A stretch of DNA of 8,210 bases from contig JALUUZ010000441.1 in the NCBI GenBank assembly GCA_027021095.1, positions 1-8,210 of the forward strand, in the 5' to 3' direction. This DNA is from Gammaproteobacteria bacterium (lineage in GTDB: Bacteria > Pseudomonadota > Gammaproteobacteria > SZUA-21). The first letter of the stretch is position 1. Each line of letters begins with the position of its first letter. Positions 1-6,526 of the stretch are shown in pieces. Below the pieces are notes generated by a model. The model ran no database searches and was not told the DNA's origin. It saw nothing but the letters and a program-made list of their open reading frames with translations. The position numbers and the translations under genes are program-made.

Positions 1-2
1 CG

Positions 3-2033
3 ATAATCGCGTTCAGTGCCATTCTGGCTGCTGCAGCGCTTTACCTGGTTTACAAAAACACGAACCCCACGACGAAAGGCAGACTGTATTTCAATAAAGG
101 TCAATACGACTTGGCAATCAAGGAATACAGCAGCGCGATCAAACACAAACCCGCCAAGTCCCAGCTATACGTGGGACGGGCCAAAGCCTACCTTGAAAAG
201 AATGACCACAAGGCCGCAGTCAAAGACCTGACTAAGGCACTCGCCCTGAGTCCTTCCGATTATGAGGCCCGCCTGCTGCGTGGAATCGCCCACGACTACC
301 TCGGAAAATACAGGCTGGCCATCGAGGACTTCAGCAAAGCAATAGAACTAGCACCGAAAAACCCAGATGCCTACAATTACCGGGGCTCGTCTTACAGTGA
401 ACTGGGTTACAGCCAGCTGGCCATTCGGGATTTCAGCAAGGCAATCAAACTCGCGCCACAGCCCAAGAAGGCGATTGACTATTATGGGCGTGGCGCGTAC
501 CGGATATTGAAGCGCCAGTTCACCCAGGCGATCAAAGACTACAACAAGGCCATCGAGCTCAATCCAAAATACTATGTTGCCTACAATGACCGTGGTATCG
601 CTTTAAGCCAAAGTGGCCAGTACCGCCTCGCGTTCAAAGACTATGCAAAGGCCATCCGCATCAACCCGCGCTACGTCAACGCTTACCTGAACAGGGCAAA
701 GCTCTACCAGGCAAGAGGAAATCACGAGCTTGCACTCAAGGATTTCAACAAGGCCATCGCGATCGACCCTGGACACTCCATGGCCTATACTGACCGAGGC
801 TATTTTTATGCGGCGAGAAAAGCATCCACACTGGCGATTTTCGACTTCAACAGGGCGATCGAACTGGATCCGAAAAACGCCAATGCCTACAACGGCCGCG
901 GCGAATACTACTACCGGACCGGAAAAACAGAGCTGGCAGTCAAAGACTTCACGAAAGCATTGACGCTTAGGCCTGACGATACTACAGCCCTGCGCAACAG
1001 GGCGGTTGCCTACATCAAACAAGGCCGGCTCGACCCAGCGATCCAGGACGCCAGCAAGGCGATCCGGATCAACCCGGCGGTGGCGGCCGCCCCCTACCTC
1101 TACCGCGGGATTGCCTACTCACGGAAATCACAATACCAGCTGGCACTCAAGGATTTCAATAAAGCCATGGAGCTGAATCCCAACTTTTCGTCAGCCTACC
1201 AGTATCGAGGGAATTTATATATCCGCCAAGGACGATATCAACCGGCAATCGAGGATTTTTCACGTGCAATAGCACTGACTCCGAAAAGCGCGTACAACTA
1301 CAGGTTTCGAGGTAAAGCCTATCATCAAACCGGCCGGCATGATCTGGCGATCGAAGACTATACCCGTTCCATCGTCCTCGAGCCGCAATATGCCGCCAGC
1401 TACTATCACCGCGGGATTTGTTACTATACGAAGCGACAGTACGATGCGGCGATCAGGGATTTTTCCAAACAGATCGAACTCAACCCCGGGTTCGCAACGG
1501 CTTATTACTATCGAGGAAGCACCTATGGCGAAAAGGGCCGGACAAGTGCGGCGATAAAAGATCTCAGCAGGGCGATTGCAATCAACCCCGGCTTTTATCT
1601 GGCCTACAACAACCGGGGCTATTACTACGCACGAAAGGGATGGCACAAAAGCGCAGTCAAGGACTTCAGCAAGGCAATCGCGATCAAACCCGATTCTGCC
1701 ATTGCCTATTCGAACAGGGGAATTTCCTACTCACAACTAGGCCGCTACCGCAGTGCGATCAGGGACCTGAACAAGGCGATAGCACTTGACCCAAGCAACG
1801 CAAACAGTTATGTCTACCGGGGCTATGCCTATTTTCACAGACGCCGGTACAACCAGGCGATCCGCGACTTTACTCAGGCCATCAAGATCAACCCGAAGCT
1901 GGCGATCGCCTATTCCAATCGCGGGATCACCTATGCCAAAAAGGGGCTGTACCGGCAGGCAAGGAAAGACCAGGCCACTGCAAAAAGACTTAGAGTACAA
2001 AAGAAACAGAAAAATAATGTTGGACGGTGGTGA
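3..2033 (+). CDS. Membrane-anchored tetratricopeptide-repeat protein (5' end outside window)
   Basis: The reading frame is open from the left edge. It contains no ATG before the first repeat, so the true start lies upstream; the TTG at 111 is internal to repeat 1 and is not a start. The visible 676 residues begin with a hydrophobic helix (IIAFSAILAAAALYLVY, residues 1-17), followed by Lys and a short linker. About 19 TPR units then fill the rest. Each has a Y-x-x-R-G-x-x-Y type helix A and an A-I-x-D-F-x-K-A-I-x-L-x-P type helix B, on a 34-residue period. The fourth unit is about two residues longer and the tenth about one longer. The C-terminus is a basic tail rich in Lys and Arg. TPR arrays are known protein-protein interaction scaffolds; the partner here is unknown. 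The hydrophobic start suggests an inner-membrane anchor, but whether the repeats face cytoplasm or periplasm cannot be decided without the N-terminus. The gene converges on the esterase gene with 10 bases between stops. Confidence 0.93.
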   Translation: MIAFSAILAAAALYLVYKNTNPTTKGRLYFNKGQYDLAIKEYSSAIKHKPAKSQLYVGRAKAYLEKNDHKAAVKDLTKALALSPSDYEARLLRGIAHDYLGKYRLAIEDFSKAIELAPKNPDAYNYRGSSYSELGYSQLAIRDFSKAIKLAPQPKKAIDYYGRGAYRILKRQFTQAIKDYNKAIELNPKYYVAYNDRGIALSQSGQYRLAFKDYAKAIRINPRYVNAYLNRAKLYQARGNHELALKDFNKAIAIDPGHSMAYTDRGYFYAARKASTLAIFDFNRAIELDPKNANAYNGRGEYYYRTGKTELAVKDFTKALTLRPDDTTALRNRAVAYIKQGRLDPAIQDASKAIRINPAVAAAPYLYRGIAYSRKSQYQLALKDFNKAMELNPNFSSAYQYRGNLYIRQGRYQPAIEDFSRAIALTPKSAYNYRFRGKAYHQTGRHDLAIEDYTRSIVLEPQYAASYYHRGICYYTKRQYDAAIRDFSKQIELNPGFATAYYYRGSTYGEKGRTSAAIKDLSRAIAINPGFYLAYNNRGYYYARKGWHKSAVKDFSKAIAIKPDSAIAYSNRGISYSQLGRYRSAIRDLNKAIALDPSNANSYVYRGYAYFHRRRYNQAIRDFTQAIKINPKLAIAYSNRGITYAKKGLYRQARKDQATAKRLRVQKKQKNNVGRW

Positions 2034-2043
2034 AAAAGGCGGA

Positions 2044-2706
2044 CTAACGGGCAAACAAGCTGTTCAGCCACGCGCCGATGTCCTGTAACTGCTGTGCACA
2101 GACCGTATGCGGCATGTTGTATTCCTTCCATTCGACCTGGTAACCAAGTGCATACAAAGGTCTATAGGTCATTCGTGAAAACTCGACGGGCACGACAGTG
2201 TCCTCAGTACCGTGCATCAGCATGATTGGAGTCTGCAGGCTTACGTCAGATTTTTCGCTGCCGAGCAGCTCGGGCAATGGCAGATAGGTCGACAAGCCCA
2301 GCAGCCCTGCCAGCGGCTGTGGAGACCTTGTACCGGTATACAGGCTGACTGCCCCGCCCTGCGAAAACCCGGCCAGCACGACCTGCGCTGAAGTGATCCC
2401 CCTGCTGTGTTCGCGCGCAATCAGCTCCTGCACCTGCCGGGAGGATCTGCGAATGCCCTCGGCATCATCGCTGAACTGTGCGCCGATGCCGTAGATATCG
2501 TACCATGCACGCATCGGGTAGCCGTTGTTGACCGTCACCGGCATGACCGGTGCGTGTGGAAAGATAAAACGTAATCCCAGCCCCGGATCGAGGCCAAGCA
2601 TCGGCAGCACATCGGCAAAGTCCTCGCCACTGGCACCGAGGCCGTGCAGCCAGATCACACTGCCGTGGACTGTCTCTGCGGTTTGCTGTTCTATCGTCTC
2701 GAGCAT
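2044..2706 (-). CDS. Carboxylesterase / phospholipase family alpha/beta hydrolase (EstB/YpfH type)
   Basis: This is a 220-residue alpha/beta hydrolase of the phospholipase/carboxylesterase family (PF02230), close to the usual length of about 220 for EstB-like enzymes. Visible motifs in order are HGLGASGEDF (residues 21-30, oxyanion-hole loop), FPHAP (49-53), PMRAWYD (64-70), nucleophile Ser115 in GFSQGG, Asp169 in HGTEDTVVP, and His200 in NMPH. The Ser-Asp-His triad is therefore complete. There is no signal peptide, so it should be a cytoplasmic esterase acting on short-chain carboxyl esters or lysophospholipid-like substrates; the natural substrate is unknown. I chose the ATG at 2706 over an upstream start at 2760. 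The family begins just before the HGLG strand, and 2706 leaves a 10-base gap to the stop of the upstream membrane-protein gene, while 2760 would overlap it by 44 bases. A weak AGGT lies 12 bases upstream, inside the last codons of the upstream gene, which suggests translational coupling. Confidence 0.93.
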   Translation of the reverse strand: MLETIEQQTAETVHGSVIWLHGLGASGEDFADVLPMLGLDPGLGLRFIFPHAPVMPVTVNNGYPMRAWYDIYGIGAQFSDDAEGIRRSSRQVQELIAREHSRGITSAQVVLAGFSQGGAVSLYTGTRSPQPLAGLLGLSTYLPLPELLGSEKSDVSLQTPIMLMHGTEDTVVPVEFSRMTYRPLYALGYQVEWKEYNMPHTVCAQQLQDIGAWLNSLFAR

Positions 2707-2716
2707 AAAGGCCGGT

Positions 2717-3286
2717 TTACCTGAACAACTCAATGAGTCCCTGCACGAGACCCTCGTCATTACCGGTCAGATAGAGTACCCCTATGGTCACAAAGGCGGT
2801 CAGTAAAGAGACCAGTACGCCTATTCCGGCTGCAAGCCAGTGCGAAAGATAGGCGCCATCGTTTTTCCGGTGGCTGAACAATATATCATGTTGGTACCTA
2901 TGGCACAGCACTCCCATCGCAACCAGCGTGCCAACCCCGTAACCAATGGGCATGAGCACATCGACTAGTGTTTGGTCAAATGTGAGCGCACCGGCTACTG
3001 TTTGGTCAAAAAAATCGCTGACTTGCCGTGAAACCGCCAATTCATAGACAAGCGCCGCGACTACCTGGGCGATCAGCCCGTAAACGACAGCCTTCTGGTA
3101 AGCAGAATAATGACCCGTACGCTTGAAATTCACCCCGATCAGTATCGCACCGGCAAGCAGGTCACCAAAAAACGTCGCAACAACGATGCTCGAGACCCTG
3201 AAAAGCCTGTACCGGGGCATACTGTCCGCCGCGGGTCGCAGGTCTGCTTCCGGCGGGCGGTAGACATTTTCCATTGACTCATTCAT
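2717..3286 (-). CDS. Hypothetical inner-membrane protein with four predicted helices
   Basis: This is a 189-residue protein that I do not recognise as a named gene. It opens with a short soluble N-terminus containing NVYRPPEADL (residues 7-16), a Y-x-P-P-x-A-D-L type leader seen in front of several unrelated small proteobacterial membrane proteins. Four hydrophobic segments follow, at roughly residues 31-52, 66-85, 107-128 and 150-173. Helix 1 is followed by a basic stretch (FKRTGHY) and helix 3 by RYQHDILFSHRKND, which suggests those loops are cytoplasmic. The loop between helices 2 and 3 carries the tetrapeptide FDQT twice, ten residues apart. The ATG at 3286 is preferred because AGAGA lies just upstream; a TTG at 3307 and an ATG at 3274 are alternatives. 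It sits 69 bases after the glycosidase gene and 10 bases before the esterase gene, so co-transcription is likely. I assign no function. Confidence 0.8.
   Translation of the reverse strand: MNESMENVYRPPEADLRPAADSMPRYRLFRVSSIVVATFFGDLLAGAILIGVNFKRTGHYSAYQKAVVYGLIAQVVAALVYELAVSRQVSDFFDQTVAGALTFDQTLVDVLMPIGYGVGTLVAMGVLCHRYQHDILFSHRKNDGAYLSHWLAAGIGVLVSLLTAFVTIGVLYLTGNDEGLVQGLIELFR
2965..3010 (-). repeat. Short direct repeat inside the membrane-protein gene
   Basis: A 16-base element, read on the plus strand as CTAGTGTTTGGTCAAA at 2965-2980, recurs at 2995-3010 with one mismatch (CTACTGTTTGGTCAAA). The offset is exactly 30 bases, so the reading frame is kept. On the coding strand it encodes FDQTLV and FDQTVA in the loop between helices 2 and 3. 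The bases between the copies do not match, so this is not a full tandem duplication of 30 bases. Confidence 0.75.
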
Positions 3287-3321
3287 GGTCGTCTCTACCA
3301 CGCACAACGCAGGCTGCCGGC

Positions 3322-3340
3322 CGATTCAAACGGGGAATCG
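3322..3340. other. Small inverted repeat between glycosidase and membrane-protein genes
   Basis: CGATTC at 3322-3327 and GAATCG at 3335-3340 form a perfect six-base stem around a seven-base loop (AAACGGG). It lies in the 69-base gap after the glycosidase stop and before the membrane-protein start. No run of T follows on the minus strand, so it does not look like a strong intrinsic terminator. It could be a minor RNA hairpin in the intercistronic transcript or chance. Confidence 0.25.
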
Positions 3341-3355
3341 TATGCGTGGTACACC

Positions 3356-5353
3356 CTACGGCTGCCATCGAAAGATTAAAATACTGTTGGCCGGTATCAC
3401 GATGGCCGCCGAGGTTTCCAGGCCGTGCATCGGCCTGGACTGGGCAGACAGGCCGCCCTGGTTTCCTGCGACCTGGGGATTCGGCCAGTGGTCGTACGCA
3501 TCGCTGTTGAACACCTCGGACCAGTAGCCGCGACGCGGGAAGCCGATCTGGTATGCCTGCCAGGTCGTCTCGTTCAAGCTGATCACCACGACCACATCCT
3601 GTCCCTGGCCTTCGACCCAGCGGTGCATCGCCAGCACCCGGTTGTGATCATGGGTATGATAGATGTTCAGCCCGGTCGCCTGCAGCGCCGGAAGGCTCTG
3701 CCTGACTGCCAGCAGCTCACGGGTAAAGCGCAGAAAATCACGCATCGCCCGGTCCTGCTCGAGTCCGTCCCACCAGATCCGGTCCGGGCTGTCAGGATTG
3801 TCGCTCCAAGGCTTGTCCTCGAGAATTTCCTGGCCCATAAACAGGTGCGCTATGCCAACCGCCGTGGCAACGACTCCCATCGCCACCCGCGACCGGCTGC
3901 GTGCATACCAGGAACGATGATTGCCGGCGTCAGCCAATGCGGCGATACGCGGCCGGCGCCCTGTCATGACCAGGTCATGATTCTCGACCTGCTGCACCGC
4001 ACGCCACCCGTCCCGCAATACCGGAGAAGCCATCTGCACGGCCAGGCTGTGCATATCGACAAAGGCGTCGGCTCCACCGCTGGCCTGGGCGATCACCCAG
4101 CGCAGTGCATCACGCAGGCCGTCGTTCAGTATCGCATCGAACCCCGCGCCGCCCTGGCGGGTGGGTGATACCACCGCCTGCTCGACCGGCCAGTGCTCTG
4201 CGATATGAATCGCTTCGGGTTTCAAATAATGGCAGGTATCGGTTACATGCTGGCAGAACTTCCACCCGTGCTCTCCGCCTTCGTTTCTGATCACACTGAC
4301 CTCGTCATAACGGAATCCGTCACAATGACATTCAGTCAGAAAATAAACGGCATTGTCGATCAGGAACTGCCTGACTTCGTTTTTCCAGTATGCGAACACC
4401 AGTCCACCAGCCCAGCCTTTGTCCGTAAAATACAAGCTGTCATTGAAATCACCATACGGACGGCGATCGAAAAAATAGATACCCCGGTCGCTGAAATCGC
4501 CACCGGCATGGTTGTAAACCACATCGAGAATCACTGCCAGCCGGAACACATGACACATGTCGACCAGCATTCTGAACTGGTTGGCCGTCCCCTGAATATT
4601 TTCGATGTCATACGGGCGCAATGCCGGGTTGACGCTGGCAAGCAACGCGTTGATCCGCTGCAGGCGTTCTGCAAGCGAGGGATCGTCCGCGCTGACCCCA
4701 TAGTCCGTTTCCGGTGAGAAATAGTCCACACCGTTATAACCGAGACTGAAGTCGGTAGGAAACTCGACCACCGGCAGTGGCTGAATCGCATTGATATTAA
4801 GCGACTTCAGGTAAGGCAGGCGCTCGATCACATCCAGGAAAGTACCGTGATGTCTTCCCTGCGGAATATACCAGGTACCAAGATGCAGCTGGTAGATACA
4901 AAGCTGATGATAGGCCGGCGGCTTCCAGTCCTGGTCGTGCCACGGAAACGACGCCGGGTTGTACAGCAGACACTGGCTGTCCGGCCAGGGTGGCTCATCA
5001 CTCAGGTCACGCGCATAAGGATCACGTTTAAGGCCTTCTGTACCCCCTTCCGGTCCAACCACATAGAACAGGTAACGGTCACCGTGGGTCAACCTGGGGA
5101 CGTAACCGGTCCACAGGCCACCTTCACCGGCAACCAGGCTGCCACGCCTGCGCGGCTGCCAGCTGCCGTCCTGTTCGCTGCGGCTGTAGTCCCACAGCAG
5201 ATCGACACGGCGGGCGGCCGGCGCCCAGACTTTGAAGGTCGCTCCCATGCCCGACGGCAGCAGGTTCCCTCCCATCGGAGTCTGCGCCGTAATATACTGC
5301 TGTGAAAGCGGGCCGGTAGTTTCGCGCAAACCAGGTAATGATTGTGTATCCAT
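3356..5353 (-). CDS. GH13 alpha-glucan-active enzyme with CBM48, branching-enzyme-like
   Basis: This 665-residue protein belongs to glycoside hydrolase family 13. An N-terminal CBM48/E-set domain occupies about residues 28-115 (ATFKVWAPAARRVDLLW, then KRDPYARDL). The catalytic barrel follows at about 150-560 and an all-beta C-terminal domain at about 565-665. The four family motifs are present: DVVYNHAG (277-284), GFRYDEVS with nucleophile Asp350, HIAEHW with acid/base Glu386, and VENHD with Asp460. The enzyme should therefore be active. The domain layout resembles GlgB-type 1,4-alpha-glucan branching enzymes, but amylase or debranching activity cannot be excluded. Between the DYFSPETDYG strand (210-219) and motif I there is an extra stretch of about 35 residues (roughly 221-255) compared with standard GlgB. 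There is no signal peptide, so it is probably cytoplasmic. No other glycogen gene is visible nearby. The start at 5353 has a strong upstream GGAGGA. It is the first gene of a possible three-gene leftward operon. Confidence 0.92.
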   Translation of the reverse strand: MDTQSLPGLRETTGPLSQQYITAQTPMGGNLLPSGMGATFKVWAPAARRVDLLWDYSRSEQDGSWQPRRRGSLVAGEGGLWTGYVPRLTHGDRYLFYVVGPEGGTEGLKRDPYARDLSDEPPWPDSQCLLYNPASFPWHDQDWKPPAYHQLCIYQLHLGTWYIPQGRHHGTFLDVIERLPYLKSLNINAIQPLPVVEFPTDFSLGYNGVDYFSPETDYGVSADDPSLAERLQRINALLASVNPALRPYDIENIQGTANQFRMLVDMCHVFRLAVILDVVYNHAGGDFSDRGIYFFDRRPYGDFNDSLYFTDKGWAGGLVFAYWKNEVRQFLIDNAVYFLTECHCDGFRYDEVSVIRNEGGEHGWKFCQHVTDTCHYLKPEAIHIAEHWPVEQAVVSPTRQGGAGFDAILNDGLRDALRWVIAQASGGADAFVDMHSLAVQMASPVLRDGWRAVQQVENHDLVMTGRRPRIAALADAGNHRSWYARSRSRVAMGVVATAVGIAHLFMGQEILEDKPWSDNPDSPDRIWWDGLEQDRAMRDFLRFTRELLAVRQSLPALQATGLNIYHTHDHNRVLAMHRWVEGQGQDVVVVISLNETTWQAYQIGFPRRGYWSEVFNSDAYDHWPNPQVAGNQGGLSAQSRPMHGLETSAAIVIPANSILIFRWQP

Positions 5354-5357
5354 TCAT

Positions 5358-5363
5358 TCCTCC
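5358..5363 (-). promoter_or_regulatory. Ribosome binding site of the GH13 gene
   Basis: On the minus strand GGAGGA lies four bases upstream of the ATG at 5353. It is a near-consensus Shine-Dalgarno and fixes the start. Another ATG four bases earlier (5357) is out of frame and directly abuts the site, so it is unlikely to be used. Confidence 0.75.
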
Positions 5364-5411
5364 ATGTCTGTTGCGCTACGCCTCAATACCGCACTGCCGG
5401 TTAAATATTGA

Positions 5412-5438
5412 TTGACAGTTGCAAATCTGTGATAGAAT
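5412..5438 (+). promoter_or_regulatory. Candidate sigma70 promoter for the efflux genes
   Basis: A perfect -35 hexamer TTGACA lies at 5412-5417. TAGAAT at 5433-5438 matches five of six -10 bases. It is preceded by TG plus one base (5430-5432), an extended -10 feature. The spacer is 15 bases, shorter than the usual 17, which the extended -10 could offset. It would start transcription near 5445 and leave a leader of about 105 bases before the adaptor gene. Confidence 0.5.
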
Positions 5439-5550
5439 ACTGAAAATATACGCCAATTCTTCTGGAAATCCCAGCGGAGCATCGTTACAGCCACGACCGG
5501 CATACTGAACAATTACATATCACCTACCGGCCAACATACAACCTGAAGCA

Positions 5551-6522
5551 ATGAAGAACCTGATCTTACTGAGTATTTTCTGCTGTTCCGCCAGTCTTGC
5601 ACAACAGGCTGCATTGAAGACCCTCACCGTCAAACAGCAGCCGGCAATGCTGACACGCACACTGTACGGTAAAATAGAAGCGACCCACCGGGCGACCGTG
5701 TCAGCGCAGACCTCCGGCCGGGTCGTGGAAATCAATGTCGACATCGGTGACTATGTCAAGAAAAACACGGTGCTGATCCGCCTGCGTTCGACCAACCAGC
5801 AGACCCGGCTCAATGCCGCCTCGGCACGTTACAAAAAGGCGGTGGCGGACTTTGCCCGTGCGCGCTCGCTGTATACAAAGAAACTATTCTCCAAGGCCAT
5901 GCTCGACAAGGCCGCTGCCGACTTGAAGTCGGCGCAGTCTGAATTCAACCAGGCCAGGGAAGAACTCGAACGCACCGTGATCCGCGCACCTTACAGCGGC
6001 ATCGTAGTCAAGCGCCATATCCAGGTCGGCGAGACCGCGCGCGTCGGCCAGCCGCTGCTGACCGGCCTGTCGCTGGAAGCTTTGCGGGTCCTGGTCGAGA
6101 TTCCCCAGGACATGCTGCAGGCGGTAAACCGCTATCGCTATGCCCTCGTCCTGGCCGGCGGCCGGCAATTCAAACTGTCGAAGCTCAGTCTCAGTCCCTA
6201 TGCAGACCCCAAGTCGCACAGCTTTACGCTCAAGGCCGACCTGCCGAAAACGGATTCCGGGCTCTATCCCGGCACGTTCGTCAAGGTCCGTTTCCAGACC
6301 GGCACGGCAAAGAAACTGGCAGTCCCACGCCAGGCAATCGTGCATCGCGGCGAAGTCACCGCGGTGTACACTGTCGATGACACCGGGATCCATATGCGCC
6401 AGGTCCGCACCGGCAGCCCGCTGCCAGAGGCACGGGTAGAAATACTGTCGGGCCTGGCCGATGGTGACCGCGTCGTACTCGACCCGGTCAAGGCCACTGT
6501 GCTGCTGAAACAGAACAGGTAA
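5551..6522 (+). CDS. RND efflux periplasmic adaptor (membrane fusion protein, HlyD/AcrA-like)
   Basis: This 323-residue adaptor would bridge an inner-membrane RND permease and an outer-membrane channel. Residues 1-17 form a Sec signal peptide with likely cleavage after SLA. Cys11 and Cys12 do not sit in a lipobox, so it is probably not a lipoprotein. The first lipoyl half-motif is at about 47-79 (SAQTSGRVVEINVDIGDYVK). A short alpha-helical hairpin follows at 83-141, then the second lipoyl half at 142-172 (IRAPYSGIVVKRHIQVGE). The beta-barrel covers about 177-250 (LYPGTFVKVRF near its end), and a membrane-proximal domain about 254-320 (AVPRQAIVHRGEVTAVYTVD). The length is at the short end for the family. 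The ribosome site is weak (GAAG just upstream), but the signal peptide supports the ATG at 5551. The permease gene follows four bases after its stop, so the two are co-transcribed. Transported substrate is unknown. Confidence 0.93.
   Translation: MKNLILLSIFCCSASLAQQAALKTLTVKQQPAMLTRTLYGKIEATHRATVSAQTSGRVVEINVDIGDYVKKNTVLIRLRSTNQQTRLNAASARYKKAVADFARARSLYTKKLFSKAMLDKAAADLKSAQSEFNQAREELERTVIRAPYSGIVVKRHIQVGETARVGQPLLTGLSLEALRVLVEIPQDMLQAVNRYRYALVLAGGRQFKLSKLSLSPYADPKSHSFTLKADLPKTDSGLYPGTFVKVRFQTGTAKKLAVPRQAIVHRGEVTAVYTVDDTGIHMRQVRTGSPLPEARVEILSGLADGDRVVLDPVKATVLLKQNR
6517..6521 (+). promoter_or_regulatory. Ribosome binding site of the RND permease gene
   Basis: AGGTA, overlapping the last codon and stop of the adaptor gene, lies five bases before the ATG at 6527. 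It supports this start and tight translational coupling between the two pump subunits. Confidence 0.55.
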
Positions 6523-6526
6523 CCCG

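Larger units (their letters stand above)
5354..5550. other. Divergent intergenic region between GH13 gene and efflux genes
   Basis: This 197-base non-coding stretch separates the leftward glycosidase gene from the rightward efflux genes. It is most AT-rich at about 5400-5450, where a plus-strand promoter can be read. No strong minus-strand promoter stands out; the best I can see is TTGGCG with TATCAC 16 bases away, reading leftward from about 5455, which is weak. I see no clear operator palindrome, riboswitch or small gene in it. Confidence 0.7.

Noticed and set aside
603..1022. Minus-strand frames opposite the TPR gene
   Set aside because: They repeat the 102-base periodicity of the TPR codons in complement and give valine/arginine-rich nonsense, so they are shadows.
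1978..2046. T-rich minus-strand stretch after the esterase stop, as a possible intrinsic terminator
   Set aside because: There are T runs on the minus strand, but I could not find a GC-rich hairpin directly before them. The bases are also explained by the lysine-rich tail of the TPR protein.
3425..4168. Open frame of 247 codons on the plus strand, antisense to the GH13 gene
   Set aside because: The GH13 frame carries all four family motifs over this stretch. The antisense product has no coherent hydrophobic or domain pattern.
4193..4717. Open frame of 174 codons on the plus strand, antisense to the GH13 gene
   Set aside because: It is the complement of the catalytic core, including motifs I-III, and has no independent support.
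5426..5440. TGTGA at 5428-5432 as a possible CRP half-site
   Set aside because: No matching TCACA half lies at the required spacing, so a CRP site is not supported.
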